DNA of 64,000 nucleotides from Caballeronia sp. LZ062 (GCF_031450785.1 NZ_JARTWB010000001.1:372001-436000), one strand, 5' to 3'; shown: positions 48,533 through 58,543, numbered from the stretch's first letter. A program made the numbers and translations. The notes: generated from the sequence alone by a model not told the origin.

Positions 48533-49939
48533 ATGAGAATCAGGCCTCGAATCAGCACGCTTTCTTTGGCGTCCGCCGATTATTTCTTGACGGACTTACG
48601 CACCGGCATTATTAGCCGCGCGATTCATCCTCAATCACCCGACATCATTATTTATGTTTTGAAAACCGGAGACGAGTCCGAGTATTGCGCGCAACTGGAT
48701 TACCGGGAACATCCGGCGCGAAATGACCTTCTCATGGCGGCGCTCGAATTGGGGCTGACCGTCACCATTCGCGCGGATGCCACGCACCATATCACCGACG
48801 TCGCGGCCACGCTGCCTGATGTCGTCCCGCTTCCCGCGCTCGGCCACACGTGGCGCCTGCTGGAAGACGTGCGCACGGGCACAGTCGTGCAAGTGGAAGA
48901 GGCCAACATGCTCGGCAGCATGGCGTACATCATCCGCAGCCCGGACGGCTCGCACTTCTGCGCCCAAATCTGCCCGAAGGGACACGGCTACCGAAGCGCG
49001 CTCCTCATGGCAGCGTTCAGAGCGAAATTGCCCGCGACAGTCGCCGGCGACGCCGATTACTACCTGACCGCGCTCTCGGTCGGGTCACGGGCGTTCGGGC
49101 CGAACATCAACTGCGCGCCCGGACTGATTTCGACGACACCGCGTTCCGGCGTCATCGACGAGATCATCGACAAGGAAGCGGCCGAGACGCTGAGCGTCAT
49201 CGTCAAGACGCCGGAGGCCGCGCGCTACCACGTGCGGATGGACCGCCAGGAGCACGCTAACCGGCACAAGCTCGCCCTGCTCGCGTTGCGGTTCGGCCTG
49301 CCGGTCACGGTGAGCGGCAATGACGAGCACTACGTGACCGGCATCGCGGTCGGCGCGTTGGCGACGGGCGCCGCGCCCTCCATGATCCTGTTCGGCCAGA
49401 AGCTGACGGACATGCAGACGGGATCGCTCGTGCACATCATCGACTCGGACGCGCTCGACGAAATCCGCTATGTGCTGCGCGCCCTGGACGGCACGCACTA
49501 CTGCGCACAAATGAACACGACGAAGCACGCAAGCCGGCACCAGATGCTGATGACGGCGCTGGCGCTGCACTTGCCGGTGAGCATTACCGCCGACGCGAAC
49601 TCGACCATCACGGGCGTTTCGGTCGGTCTGCCGCACCGGGGCAGCCCCACGTTTTATTGCCAGACCACGCGCTTTCCGAAGACCGAGACAGGGAGCATCG
49701 TGCGCATGATCGATTCGGACACGCTCGGTCCCGACACCCGTTATGTGCTCGCGACGGCGGACGGCGACGAATGGGCCGTGCCGGCGTTCGCGCGGGGCCA
49801 GCCGGGGCGCGGCCCGCTGCTCGCGCTCGCGTTGACGGGCGGGCTCGCGGTCACCGTCAACGGCTTCGAGAACAGCGAAGGCAGCGAGGGCGGCGAGGCG
49901 CTGCCCAAGGCGGGAAGCGTGGTCGTCGCGCGCCGATAG
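48533..49939 (+). CDS. Protein of five tandem 90-91-residue repeats, no recognised family
   Basis: 468 residues with no signal peptide. The anchor pair [TS]G occurs at residues 24, 115, 205, 296 and 386, that is every 90-91 residues. Each unit then has I-x-x-[IV]I-x-x-[DE], a strand with YVL-x-x-x-DG-x-HYCAQ, RH-x-LLMAAL, LPVTV and ITGVSVG. Units 2 and 4 are closest; units 1, 3 and 5 have lost the second Cys or the tail. It is a repeat scaffold or binding protein of unknown function. The ATG at 48533 lacks a clear ribosome site; a TTG at 48491 is in frame. The first 40 codons have lower GC than the rest, as does the upstream DNA. Confidence 0.75.
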   Translation: MRIRPRISTLSLASADYFLTDLRTGIISRAIHPQSPDIIIYVLKTGDESEYCAQLDYREHPARNDLLMAALELGLTVTIRADATHHITDVAATLPDVVPLPALGHTWRLLEDVRTGTVVQVEEANMLGSMAYIIRSPDGSHFCAQICPKGHGYRSALLMAAFRAKLPATVAGDADYYLTALSVGSRAFGPNINCAPGLISTTPRSGVIDEIIDKEAAETLSVIVKTPEAARYHVRMDRQEHANRHKLALLALRFGLPVTVSGNDEHYVTGIAVGALATGAAPSMILFGQKLTDMQTGSLVHIIDSDALDEIRYVLRALDGTHYCAQMNTTKHASRHQMLMTALALHLPVSITADANSTITGVSVGLPHRGSPTFYCQTTRFPKTETGSIVRMIDSDTLGPDTRYVLATADGDEWAVPAFARGQPGRGPLLALALTGGLAVTVNGFENSEGSEGGEALPKAGSVVVARR

Positions 49940-49941
49940 CG

Positions 49942-51222
49942 TCAGGCGGCGAGCACCGTGACCGCGTGAATCAGCAGCCCGACGGCGCCGCCCACAAGCG
50001 TGCCGTTCAGGCGGATAAATTGCAGGTCGCGGCCGATATTCAGCTCGACGTCGCGCACGAGCGTGGCGTCGTCCCATTGCTTGACGGTCGCGGCAATGTG
50101 CTTCGCAATGCCTTCGCGCAACTCCGGCGCCAGCGCCTTGAGCGCGTCGCGCATGTGCTCGTTGATCGAGTCGCGCAGCAGCGGGTCGCCGCCCAGCGCC
50201 TGCGCGAAACCCGCCGCGACTTCGACCACTTTCGCGTGCAGCGCGGAATCGGGGCGTTTCAGGTCAGCCGAAAGCCACGCGGTGAACTCGTCCCACAGGC
50301 CGTCCACGTAACCGCGCAGTTCCGGCCTGTCGAGCCATTCGCGCTTATGTTCGTCGATGCGCGCCTTGAACGCGGGATCCGTCTTCAGCCGCTCGACGAA
50401 GCGTTCCACTGCGGCATCGAAGGCCTTGCGGCGTTCGTGCTCCGGGTCGCTCGTCACGTCGTGCAGCCACTGGTTCGCGCCGCGCACGAGGCCCGCCGCG
50501 AACTTGTTGCCGAGATCGCCCGCATCCAGCCCGACGAAGCCAAGCATGCCGATGAGCTTCGGATACTCCTCGCCCGCCACGGCGACGATGCGCGCCGCGA
50601 GCATCTCCTGCACTTCGGGCTTGTCGAGCCACCCCGCCATTTGCTTGAGGCCCTCGTCGAGCAGCAACTGGTGCCGCCGGTCAGCGGTGAGCGTCGACAG
50701 CAGGTTGCCGGCGGCGGCGGAAAGATCGAAGGCGTCGGCGCGGCGGCGAATCGCGTCGTGGAGCATCGACTTGATGCGCGTGTCGTCAATGAAGGACAGC
50801 AACTGGCCGACCGCCCCGACCGCGCGGTTGCCGAGCAACTCCGCATTCTTCGGCTCCGCGAGCCAGACCGAGAGACGGCTCGCCGGATCGAACGCATTCA
50901 CGCGCTCGACGAGCGCATCCGTGCCGAGAAAGCGGTCACGCACGAACACGGCGAGGTTGTCGGCCACGCGCGCCTTGTTCGCGGGCAGAATCGCCGTGTG
51001 CGGCACCGGCACGCCGAGCGGATGGCGAAACAGCGCGACGACCGCGAACCAGTCCGCGAGCGCGCCGACCATCGCGGCTTCCGCGAACGCGGACACCCAC
51101 GCCCACGCGCCCGCGTCGTGCTGGCTCTTCGCGATGGCGAATAGCACGCCCGCGCCGACGAGCAACGCGGCGGCGAACCACTTCATCCTTCTCAGTGCTA
51201 CGGCTTTATCCTGCGTTTCCAT
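49942..51222 (-). CDS. DUF445 membrane-anchored protein
   Basis: 426 residues. The N-terminal TM helix (MKWFAAALLVGAGVLFAIA) is followed by AFAEAAMVGALADWFAVVALFRHPLGVPVPHTAILPANKARVADNLAVFV, the DUF445 signature. The long helical body contains repeated LLDEGLKQM / FVERLK segments, and a C-terminal TM helix (LVGGAVGLLIHAVTVLAA) closes it. It is probably anchored at both ends with a coiled-coil region between. Function unknown in the family. ATG at 51222; same strand as the ACT gene and uvrA. Confidence 0.9.
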   Translation of the reverse strand: METQDKAVALRRMKWFAAALLVGAGVLFAIAKSQHDAGAWAWVSAFAEAAMVGALADWFAVVALFRHPLGVPVPHTAILPANKARVADNLAVFVRDRFLGTDALVERVNAFDPASRLSVWLAEPKNAELLGNRAVGAVGQLLSFIDDTRIKSMLHDAIRRRADAFDLSAAAGNLLSTLTADRRHQLLLDEGLKQMAGWLDKPEVQEMLAARIVAVAGEEYPKLIGMLGFVGLDAGDLGNKFAAGLVRGANQWLHDVTSDPEHERRKAFDAAVERFVERLKTDPAFKARIDEHKREWLDRPELRGYVDGLWDEFTAWLSADLKRPDSALHAKVVEVAAGFAQALGGDPLLRDSINEHMRDALKALAPELREGIAKHIAATVKQWDDATLVRDVELNIGRDLQFIRLNGTLVGGAVGLLIHAVTVLAA

Positions 51223-51262
51223 CTACTTGTCGCTATAGAAGTGATCGAAGCGCGCAAGCATA

Positions 51263-51664
51263 TCAACGCCCTTGCTGCAACTTCAAGAGCGCGTCCATGG
51301 CGCGGCCGGCGGCCTCCACCGGCACGAAGATGTGATCGTGACAGGCGGCCGCCATCACATTGCAACTGATGCCCGCGTCGCCGAGCGCGCGCGCGAATGC
51401 GGCGGTCAGCCCGACCGCGTTCAGGTCGGAATGCACGGTCAATGTGATCCACGCTGCCCGAAAGAGCGGCGTGACGCCAGCCGCTTGCGCCGCGCCTTCT
51501 TCCATGACGACGGTTACGCCTTCGCGCTCGCGAAACGTCGCGACGATGCCCGCGCCGCCCGGCGCGGCATGATCCGGCAGTGACGCGAACACATAGACGC
51601 CGGGCTGAAGCTCGGGCTGCAAGGACGCCAGCAGCGTCTGCAGATCGGAGACAGGCGGCGACAT
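51263..51664 (-). CDS. ACT-domain protein
   Basis: 133 residues. LQTLLASLQPELQPGVYVFASLPD opens the first half; WITLTVHSDLNAVGLTAAFARALGDAGISCNVMAAACHDHIFVPVEAAGRAMDALLKL is the ACT_7-type small-molecule binding domain. Its ATG overlaps the uvrA stop by one base (TGATG-type), so it is translated after uvrA. Substrate unknown, probably an amino acid. Confidence 0.85.
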   Translation of the reverse strand: MSPPVSDLQTLLASLQPELQPGVYVFASLPDHAAPGGAGIVATFREREGVTVVMEEGAAQAAGVTPLFRAAWITLTVHSDLNAVGLTAAFARALGDAGISCNVMAAACHDHIFVPVEAAGRAMDALLKLQQGR

Positions 51665-54600
51665 CAGGCGGCATCCTCCGCAGGCGGCGTCCTGCCGAGC
51701 ACCGGCCTCAGCGCCGTGCCCGTGTGGCTGCGCGGATGACTCGCGAGCGTGTCCGGGTCCGCCGCCGCGACGATGGTCCCGCCGTTCACGCCGCCTTCCG
51801 GTCCGAGATCGAGCACCCAGTCGGCTTCGGCGATCACGTCGAGATCGTGCTCGATCACGATCACGCTATGCCCGCCGTCCACCAGCCGGTGCAGCACGCG
51901 AATCAGCTTCGCGACGTCCGCCATGTGCAGGCCGACGGTCGGTTCATCCAGCACGTACAGTGTATGCGGCGGCTTCTGGCCGCGCCGCGTGATGTCGTCA
52001 CGCACCTTCGACAACTCGGTGACGAGCTTGATGCGCTGCGCCTCGCCGCCCGAGAGCGTGGGCGACGGCTGACCGAGCGTCAGATAACCGAGGCCCACGT
52101 CCTTCATCAATTGCAGCGGATGCGCGATGCTCGGCATCGACGCGAAGAACTCGACGGCCTCGTCGATCTCCATGGTCAGCACTTCGCCGATGTTCTTGCC
52201 CCGCCACGTCACCGCGAGCGTTTCGGGATTGAAGCGCTGGCCGTGGCACACGTCGCACGGCACCTTGACGTCCGGCAGGAAATTCATCGCGATGGTGCGC
52301 ACGCCTTGCCCTTCGCACGCCGGGCAGCGCCCGTTGCCGGTGTTGAACGAGAAGCGCGACGGCGTATAGCCGCGCGCGCGGGCTTCCAGCGTGTCGGCAA
52401 AGAGCTTGCGAATGGTGTCCCACATGCCGATGTAGGTCGCCGGACAGGAACGCGGCGTCTTGCCGATCGGCGTCTGATCGACTTCCAGCACGCGGTCGAT
52501 GGACTCGAAACCGGTGACGCCCGAGCAGCCCTGCCATGCGTGGACCACGTCGAACTTCGGGCGCGGCGTTTCGCGGGCGAGCACGCTGGCGCGCGATTTC
52601 GCCGCTGGAGCGTCCGCCTGCGCCGCCTTGCGCGCGCGCCGCTCCGCAGGCGACGACAGCACCGAGCGGCCGACCGCGTCGAGCAGATTGGTCATGAGCA
52701 CGTCGCGGGCGAGCGTCGATTTGCCCGAGCCCGACACGCCCGTGATCGCGACGAGCCGGTTCAGCGGCACGCTCGCCGTTACATTGCGCAGGTTATGCAG
52801 CGTCGCGTTTTCGACCGTGAGCCATTGCTCCGGCACCGCGGGGCGCTTGCCGACGGCCGCGCGCACTTCGCGGCGCGGCTGCAACGGATGCACGATCGGC
52901 CTCGCGAGCATCTGCCCGGTCAGCGACGCCTTGTGCGCCGCGAGATCCGTCACGCTGCCCTGCGCGACGACGGTTCCGCCGCGCTTGCCCGCGCCCGGCC
53001 CGATATCGATGATGTGATCCGCGCGACGGATCGTGTCTTCGTCGTGCTCGACGACGACGAGCGTGTTGCCCTTGTCGTTCAGCTTCTTGAGCGCGCTCAG
53101 AAGAATCAAATTGTCGCGCGGATGCAGGCCGATGGTCGGTTCATCCAGCACGTAGCAGACGCCTTGCAGATTGCTGCCGAGCTGCGCGGCGAGACGGATG
53201 CGCTGCGCTTCGCCGCCGGAAAGCGTCGGCGCGGCGCGGTCGAGACTCAGATAACCGAGCCCGACTTCCTCCAGAAACTGAAGGCGCCCTTCGATCTCGC
53301 TGACGACGTCGCGCGCGATGTCCGCATCGCGGCCCGTGAGCTTCAGCGTCGAAACCCACTCGCGCGTGTCAGTCACGGTCCAGCGCCCCACTTCCGTGAT
53401 CGGGTAATTGCCGAACGTCACGGCACGCGCGACGTCGTTAAGGCGCGTGCCTTCGCATTCCGGGCACGGCTGATCCACGATATCGTCCGGCTCCTGATCC
53501 ACCGAGCCGATGCTCTGCTCGCGGCCGCGATCATCCTGCGCGAAGACGGTGTCATCGAAAGCGGCGCGCTGTTCGCGCGTCAGCTTGACGCCCGTGCCGA
53601 CGCACGTGTTGCACCAGCCATGCTTGCTGTTGTAGGAGAACATGCGCGGGTCGAGTTCCGGGTAGCTCGTGCCGCAGACCGGACACGCGCGCTTCGTCGA
53701 AAACACGATGCTTTCTTCCTTGCCGCGCCGCTTGCCGTTCGAGAGCGCGCCGTGCAGTTCGTCGAGCGGCGCGCACAGATGCATGACGCCCTTGCCAATT
53801 TCGAGCGTCTCGTCGAGCAGACGCCGCAGGTCCGCTTCGTTTTCCGCCGACACGACGAGATCCGCGACCGGCAGTTCGATGGTGTGTTCACGGAAGCGGT
53901 CGAGCTTCGGCCACGGATCGACCGGCAGGAAGTCGCCGTCCACGCGCAGATGCGTGTTGCCGCGCGCTTTCGCCCACTTCGCGAGATCGGTGTAGACGCC
54001 CTTGCGGTTCACGACGAGCGGCGCGAGCAGCCCGACGTGCTGGCCTTTGAAATCGCGCAGAATCTGCGCGGCGATCTGCTCGGAGCTTTGCGCCTGAACC
54101 GGCGTGCCGTCGTGAATGCAATGCTGGATGCCGAGCTTCACGTAAAGGAGGCGCAGGAAGTGCCAGACTTCCGAAGTCGTCGCGACCGTGCTCTTGCGCC
54201 CGCCGCGCGACAGCCGCTGCTCGATCGCAACCGTCGGCGGAATGCCGTAGACCGCATCGACTTCGGGCCGACCCGCCGGCTGCACGATGGAGCGCGCATA
54301 CGCGTTCAGCGACTCCAGATAACGCCGCTGTCCTTCGTGGAACAGAATATCGAACGCGAGCGTGGACTTGCCCGAGCCGGACACGCCCGTCACCACGTTG
54401 AACTTGTTGTGCGGGATATCGACATCGAGCGATTTCAGATTGTGCTCGCGCGCATTCACGATGCGCACCACGTCCTCGCCCTGCAACGCGCGCCGCGCGC
54501 TCGCCACTTCCGCCGCGAGTTGCAGCGGCACGCCCGCGTGCTTCTCCGCCGCGCCGGGCGTCATGGCTTCTTCGTAGTCCAGCAACGCGCGGCCCGTATG

Positions 54601-57474
54601 CGACTGCTCGCAAGCCGCGACGTCATCCGGCGTGCCGACGCAGACCACTTGACCGCCGCCGTCGCCGCCTTCGGGACCGAGATCGATGATCCAGTCCGCC
54701 GCGCGAATCACGTCGAGATTGTGCTCGATGACGATCAGCGAATGCCCGCGCTCGAGCAGCCTGCGCAACGCCTGCATCAACTTGGCGATGTCGTCGAAAT
54801 GCAGGCCCGTAGTCGGCTCGTCGAACATGAAAAGCCGCGCTTTCTGATTCGGCGACGCGGTTTCCGCGAGAAAACCCGCGAGCTTCAGGCGCTGCGCTTC
54901 GCCGCCCGAGAGCGTCGGCACGGGCTGGCCGAGCTTCACATATTCGAGGCCGACATCGACGATCGGCTGTAGCACGCGCAGCACGTCCGCGTCCGCGGCA
55001 AAGCACTCGACGGCTTCGCTCACGGTCAGTTCCAGCACGTCCGCGACGCTCAGCTCGCGCCCGCCGCGCTCGATCTTCACATCCAGAATCTCGGCGCGAT
55101 AACGCCGGCCGTCGCAATCCGGGCAACGCAAGTAGACATCGGAGAGGAACTGCATTTCGACGTGCTCGAAGCCCGAGCCGCCGCAGGTCGGGCAGCGGCC
55201 ATCGCCCGAATTGAAACTGAACATGCTCGCGCCGTAGCCGCGCTGCGCCGCCAGCGGCGCTTTCGCGAAGAGCTTGCGGATTTCGTCGAACGCGCCGACA
55301 TAGCTCGCCGGATTCGAGCGCGCCGTGCGGCCGATCGGCGACTGATCGACGAACACGACGTCGCTCAGTTGGTCCGCGCCTTTCAGCGCACGGAACGCGC
55401 CGGGCGCTTCGGTCGCCTTGCCGAAGTGACGCATGAGCGCGGGCGCGAGCACGTCCTGAATCAGCGTCGATTTGCCCGAGCCGGAGACGCCCGTCACGCA
55501 GACGAGGCGCTCGAGCGGAATTTCGACCGTCACGTCCTGCAAGTTGTGATCGCTCGCGCCTTCGAGGACGAGGCGCGGCGTGTTCGCATCGACCACGCGG
55601 CGCGTCCAGTTCGACGCATGCGCGACGTGCTTGCGCCCGCCGAGGTACGCGCCGGTGAGCGTATCGCTCGATTGAATGTCGTCGGGCGTGCCGTCGTAGA
55701 CGATTTCGCCGCCGCGTTCGCCCGGTCCCGGTCCCATGTCGATCAGGCGATCCGCCGCGAGCATCACGGAAGGATCGTGCTCCACGACGACGAGCGTGTT
55801 GCCCGCATCGCGCAGACGGTGCATGGCCTCCACGATGCGGTTCAGATCGCGCGGATGCAGCCCGATGCTCGGCTCGTCGAGCACGAACAGCGTGTTCACG
55901 AGCGACGTGCCGAGCGCGGTCGTGAGGTTGATGCGCTGCACTTCGCCGCCCGAGAGCGTGCGGCTTTGCCGGTCCAGCGTCAGATAGCCGAGCCCGACGT
56001 CGCACAGATACTTGAGGCGCGTGCGCACTTCGGCGTGCAGCAGCTTCAAGGCCTCGTCGAGCAGCGTGGACGGCAGCGTGAGCGAATCGAAGAAGCGGCG
56101 GATGCGCTCGATCGGCATCAGCATCAGGTCGTGCACGGTCAGGCCTGGCAACGCTTCCAGTTGATCGCGCGTCCAGTCGACGCCCGTCGGCATGAAGCGG
56201 TCGGCGGGCGCGAGCACCGCGTCGGCCTGTTCCTTCGTGCCGAGGCGCCACAAGAGCGACTCGGTTTTGAGCCGCGCGCCCGCGCAGGCCGGGCACGTCG
56301 TATAGCTGCGGTACTTGGAGAGCAGCACGCGAATGTGCATCTTGTACGCCTTCGACTCCAGATAGTCGAAGAAACGCTGCACGCCGTACCACTGGCTGCC
56401 CCACTTGCCGGTCCAGTCGGGCGATCCGTTGATGACCCAGTCGCGCTCTTTCTGCGTCAGTTCGCTCCACGGCACGCCGAGCCGGATGCCCGCCTTCGCG
56501 CCGTAGCGCACGAGGTCGTCCTGATTCTCTTTCCACGCCGGCGTTTGCAGCGTCTTGATCGCGCCTTCGCGCAGCGTCTTTTTCTCGTCCGGAACGACGA
56601 GGCCGTAATCCACGCCGATCACGCGGCCAAAGCCGCGACACGTCTCGCACGCGCCATAGGCCGAGTTGAAGGAAAAGAGCGCCGGCTGCGGATCGGCGTA
56701 ACGCAAGTCGCTTTCCGGGCTGTGCAGGCCGGTCGAGAAGCGCCAGATATCGGGTTCGGCTTCGTCCTTCAGCACGTAGACGTTCACGCGCCCGCTGCCG
56801 CGCAGCAGCGCGCCTTCGATGGCCTCCAGCGCGCGCGAGCGCTCCGTGCCCTGCAAGCGGAACCGGTCGGCGACGACATCGAGCACTTGCCGCGCGCCCG
56901 CTTCCGTTTGTACGTGGCGCTTGGCCTGCACGCGCGTGTAGCCGCTCGCGGAAAGCCACTGCGCGACTTCGTCGTCGCTCGTGGTATCGGGCAATTCGAC
57001 GGGAAACGTCACGGCGAGGCGCGGATCGCCGTCGCGCGTGCGCTCCAGCAGTCGCGCATAGATGGTCTCGGGCGTGTCGTGCTGCACGCGGTGCGCGGTC
57101 TTCCTGTCGAAGAGTTCGGCGGCGCGCGCGTAGAAGAGCTTGAGGTGATCGTTCAGCTCGGTCATCGTGCCGACGGTCGAGCGCGAGCTGCGCACCGGGT
57201 TCGTCTGGTCGATGGCGATGGCGGGCGGCACGCCGTCGACGCGATCCACCTGCGGGCGGTCCATCCGGTCCAGGAACTGGCGCGCGTAGGCGCTGAACGT
57301 TTCGACGTAGCGGCGCTGGCCTTCCGCATAGAGCGTGTCGAAGACGAGGCTCGACTTGCCGGAACCGGACGGTCCGGTCACGACCGTCATCTGGCCGGTG
57401 TGCAGGTCGAGATCGAGATTCTTGAGGTTATGTTGACGGGCGCCGCGAATGCGGATTGCGTTGTTCGATGCCAA
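51664..57474 (-). CDS. uvrA: Double-length excinuclease UvrA (two UvrA units in one chain)
   Basis: 1936 residues, about twice normal UvrA. Four Walker A motifs lie near 34 (GPSGSGKSS), 661, 1027 and 1577 (GVSGSGKST), and four LSGGE signatures near 506, 856, 1418 and 1806. Four Cys-pair zinc modules are also seen (CETC/CPAC, CPTC/CPDC, CNTC/CPEC, CPAC/CDVC). The halves (about 1-985 and 1010-1936) each look like a complete UvrA with intact ABC sites, joined by a short linker. It is the damage-recognition subunit of nucleotide excision repair. A perfect LexA box lies 95 bases upstream of the ATG at 57474. The fused form should act as an intramolecular dimer. Confidence 0.95.
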   Translation of the reverse strand: MASNNAIRIRGARQHNLKNLDLDLHTGQMTVVTGPSGSGKSSLVFDTLYAEGQRRYVETFSAYARQFLDRMDRPQVDRVDGVPPAIAIDQTNPVRSSRSTVGTMTELNDHLKLFYARAAELFDRKTAHRVQHDTPETIYARLLERTRDGDPRLAVTFPVELPDTTSDDEVAQWLSASGYTRVQAKRHVQTEAGARQVLDVVADRFRLQGTERSRALEAIEGALLRGSGRVNVYVLKDEAEPDIWRFSTGLHSPESDLRYADPQPALFSFNSAYGACETCRGFGRVIGVDYGLVVPDEKKTLREGAIKTLQTPAWKENQDDLVRYGAKAGIRLGVPWSELTQKERDWVINGSPDWTGKWGSQWYGVQRFFDYLESKAYKMHIRVLLSKYRSYTTCPACAGARLKTESLLWRLGTKEQADAVLAPADRFMPTGVDWTRDQLEALPGLTVHDLMLMPIERIRRFFDSLTLPSTLLDEALKLLHAEVRTRLKYLCDVGLGYLTLDRQSRTLSGGEVQRINLTTALGTSLVNTLFVLDEPSIGLHPRDLNRIVEAMHRLRDAGNTLVVVEHDPSVMLAADRLIDMGPGPGERGGEIVYDGTPDDIQSSDTLTGAYLGGRKHVAHASNWTRRVVDANTPRLVLEGASDHNLQDVTVEIPLERLVCVTGVSGSGKSTLIQDVLAPALMRHFGKATEAPGAFRALKGADQLSDVVFVDQSPIGRTARSNPASYVGAFDEIRKLFAKAPLAAQRGYGASMFSFNSGDGRCPTCGGSGFEHVEMQFLSDVYLRCPDCDGRRYRAEILDVKIERGGRELSVADVLELTVSEAVECFAADADVLRVLQPIVDVGLEYVKLGQPVPTLSGGEAQRLKLAGFLAETASPNQKARLFMFDEPTTGLHFDDIAKLMQALRRLLERGHSLIVIEHNLDVIRAADWIIDLGPEGGDGGGQVVCVGTPDDVAACEQSHTGRALLDYEEAMTPGAAEKHAGVPLQLAAEVASARRALQGEDVVRIVNAREHNLKSLDVDIPHNKFNVVTGVSGSGKSTLAFDILFHEGQRRYLESLNAYARSIVQPAGRPEVDAVYGIPPTVAIEQRLSRGGRKSTVATTSEVWHFLRLLYVKLGIQHCIHDGTPVQAQSSEQIAAQILRDFKGQHVGLLAPLVVNRKGVYTDLAKWAKARGNTHLRVDGDFLPVDPWPKLDRFREHTIELPVADLVVSAENEADLRRLLDETLEIGKGVMHLCAPLDELHGALSNGKRRGKEESIVFSTKRACPVCGTSYPELDPRMFSYNSKHGWCNTCVGTGVKLTREQRAAFDDTVFAQDDRGREQSIGSVDQEPDDIVDQPCPECEGTRLNDVARAVTFGNYPITEVGRWTVTDTREWVSTLKLTGRDADIARDVVSEIEGRLQFLEEVGLGYLSLDRAAPTLSGGEAQRIRLAAQLGSNLQGVCYVLDEPTIGLHPRDNLILLSALKKLNDKGNTLVVVEHDEDTIRRADHIIDIGPGAGKRGGTVVAQGSVTDLAAHKASLTGQMLARPIVHPLQPRREVRAAVGKRPAVPEQWLTVENATLHNLRNVTASVPLNRLVAITGVSGSGKSTLARDVLMTNLLDAVGRSVLSSPAERRARKAAQADAPAAKSRASVLARETPRPKFDVVHAWQGCSGVTGFESIDRVLEVDQTPIGKTPRSCPATYIGMWDTIRKLFADTLEARARGYTPSRFSFNTGNGRCPACEGQGVRTIAMNFLPDVKVPCDVCHGQRFNPETLAVTWRGKNIGEVLTMEIDEAVEFFASMPSIAHPLQLMKDVGLGYLTLGQPSPTLSGGEAQRIKLVTELSKVRDDITRRGQKPPHTLYVLDEPTVGLHMADVAKLIRVLHRLVDGGHSVIVIEHDLDVIAEADWVLDLGPEGGVNGGTIVAAADPDTLASHPRSHTGTALRPVLGRTPPAEDAA

Positions 57475-57568
57475 TTTTTCAACCGGTTCAATGAGATGGA
57501 CGGCGTGTCAGGCCGTGGGCGGCGCCGCGCAAGGGTCTGGCGGCAGGCGCCTGCCGCTGCGAACGGTA

Positions 57569-57584
57569 CTGTACACCCATACAG
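57569..57584. promoter_or_regulatory. LexA (SOS) box of uvrA
   Basis: CTGTACACCCATACAG, a perfect CTGT-N8-ACAG site, 95 bases before the uvrA ATG. It matches the box on the helicase start codon at 25771 and explains SOS control of excision repair. Confidence 0.8.
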
Positions 57585-57649
57585 TATCGGTCGCAAAAAG
57601 CGGGCGGCTGCGTTCGCTTGCCGCCTGCAAGTAGCTCGCCCGGTCGCTG

Positions 57650-58543
57650 TCAGCCGAGATGGGCGACGAGCGCATCCGCGACGGCATCGGGCGCTTCTCG
57701 CGGCGGAAAGTGCCCGGCGCCGTCGATCACGACGCGCCGGTAGCCCGCTGTAAAGCAGCTTTCCTGCCCTTCCGACGTCGAAGGATCGTCGCAGAAATCC
57801 GAGCCGCCCTGAACCATCAGCGCCGGAACGCCGATGCGCTCGATGGTCGCAAGCCGCTCGTACAACGGTTCGAGCGCCGGGTCGGACGGCTGATCGCTGC
57901 GCCAGCGGCGGCGGTAGGCGTTCAGCGTGATCGTCACCCAGTCCGGGTTCTCGAACGCGCGCGCGGTGGCGGCGAACTCGGCTTCGTCGAACCAGCCGGG
58001 CGGCGACCACGTATCCCACTGAATGCGCGCGAAGCCTGTCGGATCGGCGGCGACGGCGTCGGGCGCGTCGTCGAGCGACATGAACCACTGGTACCAGAAG
58101 CGTCGCGCCTGCGCGAAGTCCGCCGGCAGCTTGAACTTGCCGCGCGGCTGAAATGCCAGCGCGATCGCGGCCATCCGCCGCACGCGATCGGGAAAGAGCG
58201 CAGCGAGCGTGTAGGCGGCGCGCGCGCCCCAGTCGTGCCCGACCACATCGAACTGGGCGATGCCGAGCGCATCCGCCAGATCGATAGCGTCTTGCGCCAG
58301 CGCGACGCCGGAACCATCGCGGATGGTGCCCGCGCGCAAGAAGCGCGTGCCGCCCGCGCCGCGCAATTCCGGAACGATGGTCCGGTAGCCCGCCGCGTTC
58401 AGGCGTGCGGCGACTTTCGTCCAGGCGCGAGCCGCGTCGGGCCACCCATGCAACAGCAGGACGGGCGGTCCGTCGGCGGGACCGGTGTGGGCGTAGGCGA
58501 TATCGAGCGTCGGCGTCTCGACGTGATGGTCGAAGGTCAGCAT
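57650..58543 (-). CDS. Alpha/beta hydrolase, epoxide-hydrolase/dehalogenase type
   Basis: 297 residues. Oxyanion HGWPDAARAW near 32; nucleophile Asp in VVGHDWGARAAYTLA near 103; general base His in GAGHFPPREAPDAVA near 275. This Asp-nucleophile layout fits epoxide hydrolases and haloacetate/haloalkane dehalogenases. A central FWYQWFMSLDDAPD block is common to soluble epoxide hydrolases. The ATG at 58543 has a near-perfect AAAGGAGG upstream. Confidence 0.9.
   Translation of the reverse strand: MLTFDHHVETPTLDIAYAHTGPADGPPVLLLHGWPDAARAWTKVAARLNAAGYRTIVPELRGAGGTRFLRAGTIRDGSGVALAQDAIDLADALGIAQFDVVGHDWGARAAYTLAALFPDRVRRMAAIALAFQPRGKFKLPADFAQARRFWYQWFMSLDDAPDAVAADPTGFARIQWDTWSPPGWFDEAEFAATARAFENPDWVTITLNAYRRRWRSDQPSDPALEPLYERLATIERIGVPALMVQGGSDFCDDPSTSEGQESCFTAGYRRVVIDGAGHFPPREAPDAVADALVAHLG

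Noticed and set aside
51580..57750. Several 700-1100 codon open frames opposite uvrA
   Set aside because: Antisense shadows of a GC-rich gene; products are Arg/Ala/His-rich with no domain, while uvrA carries all family motifs.
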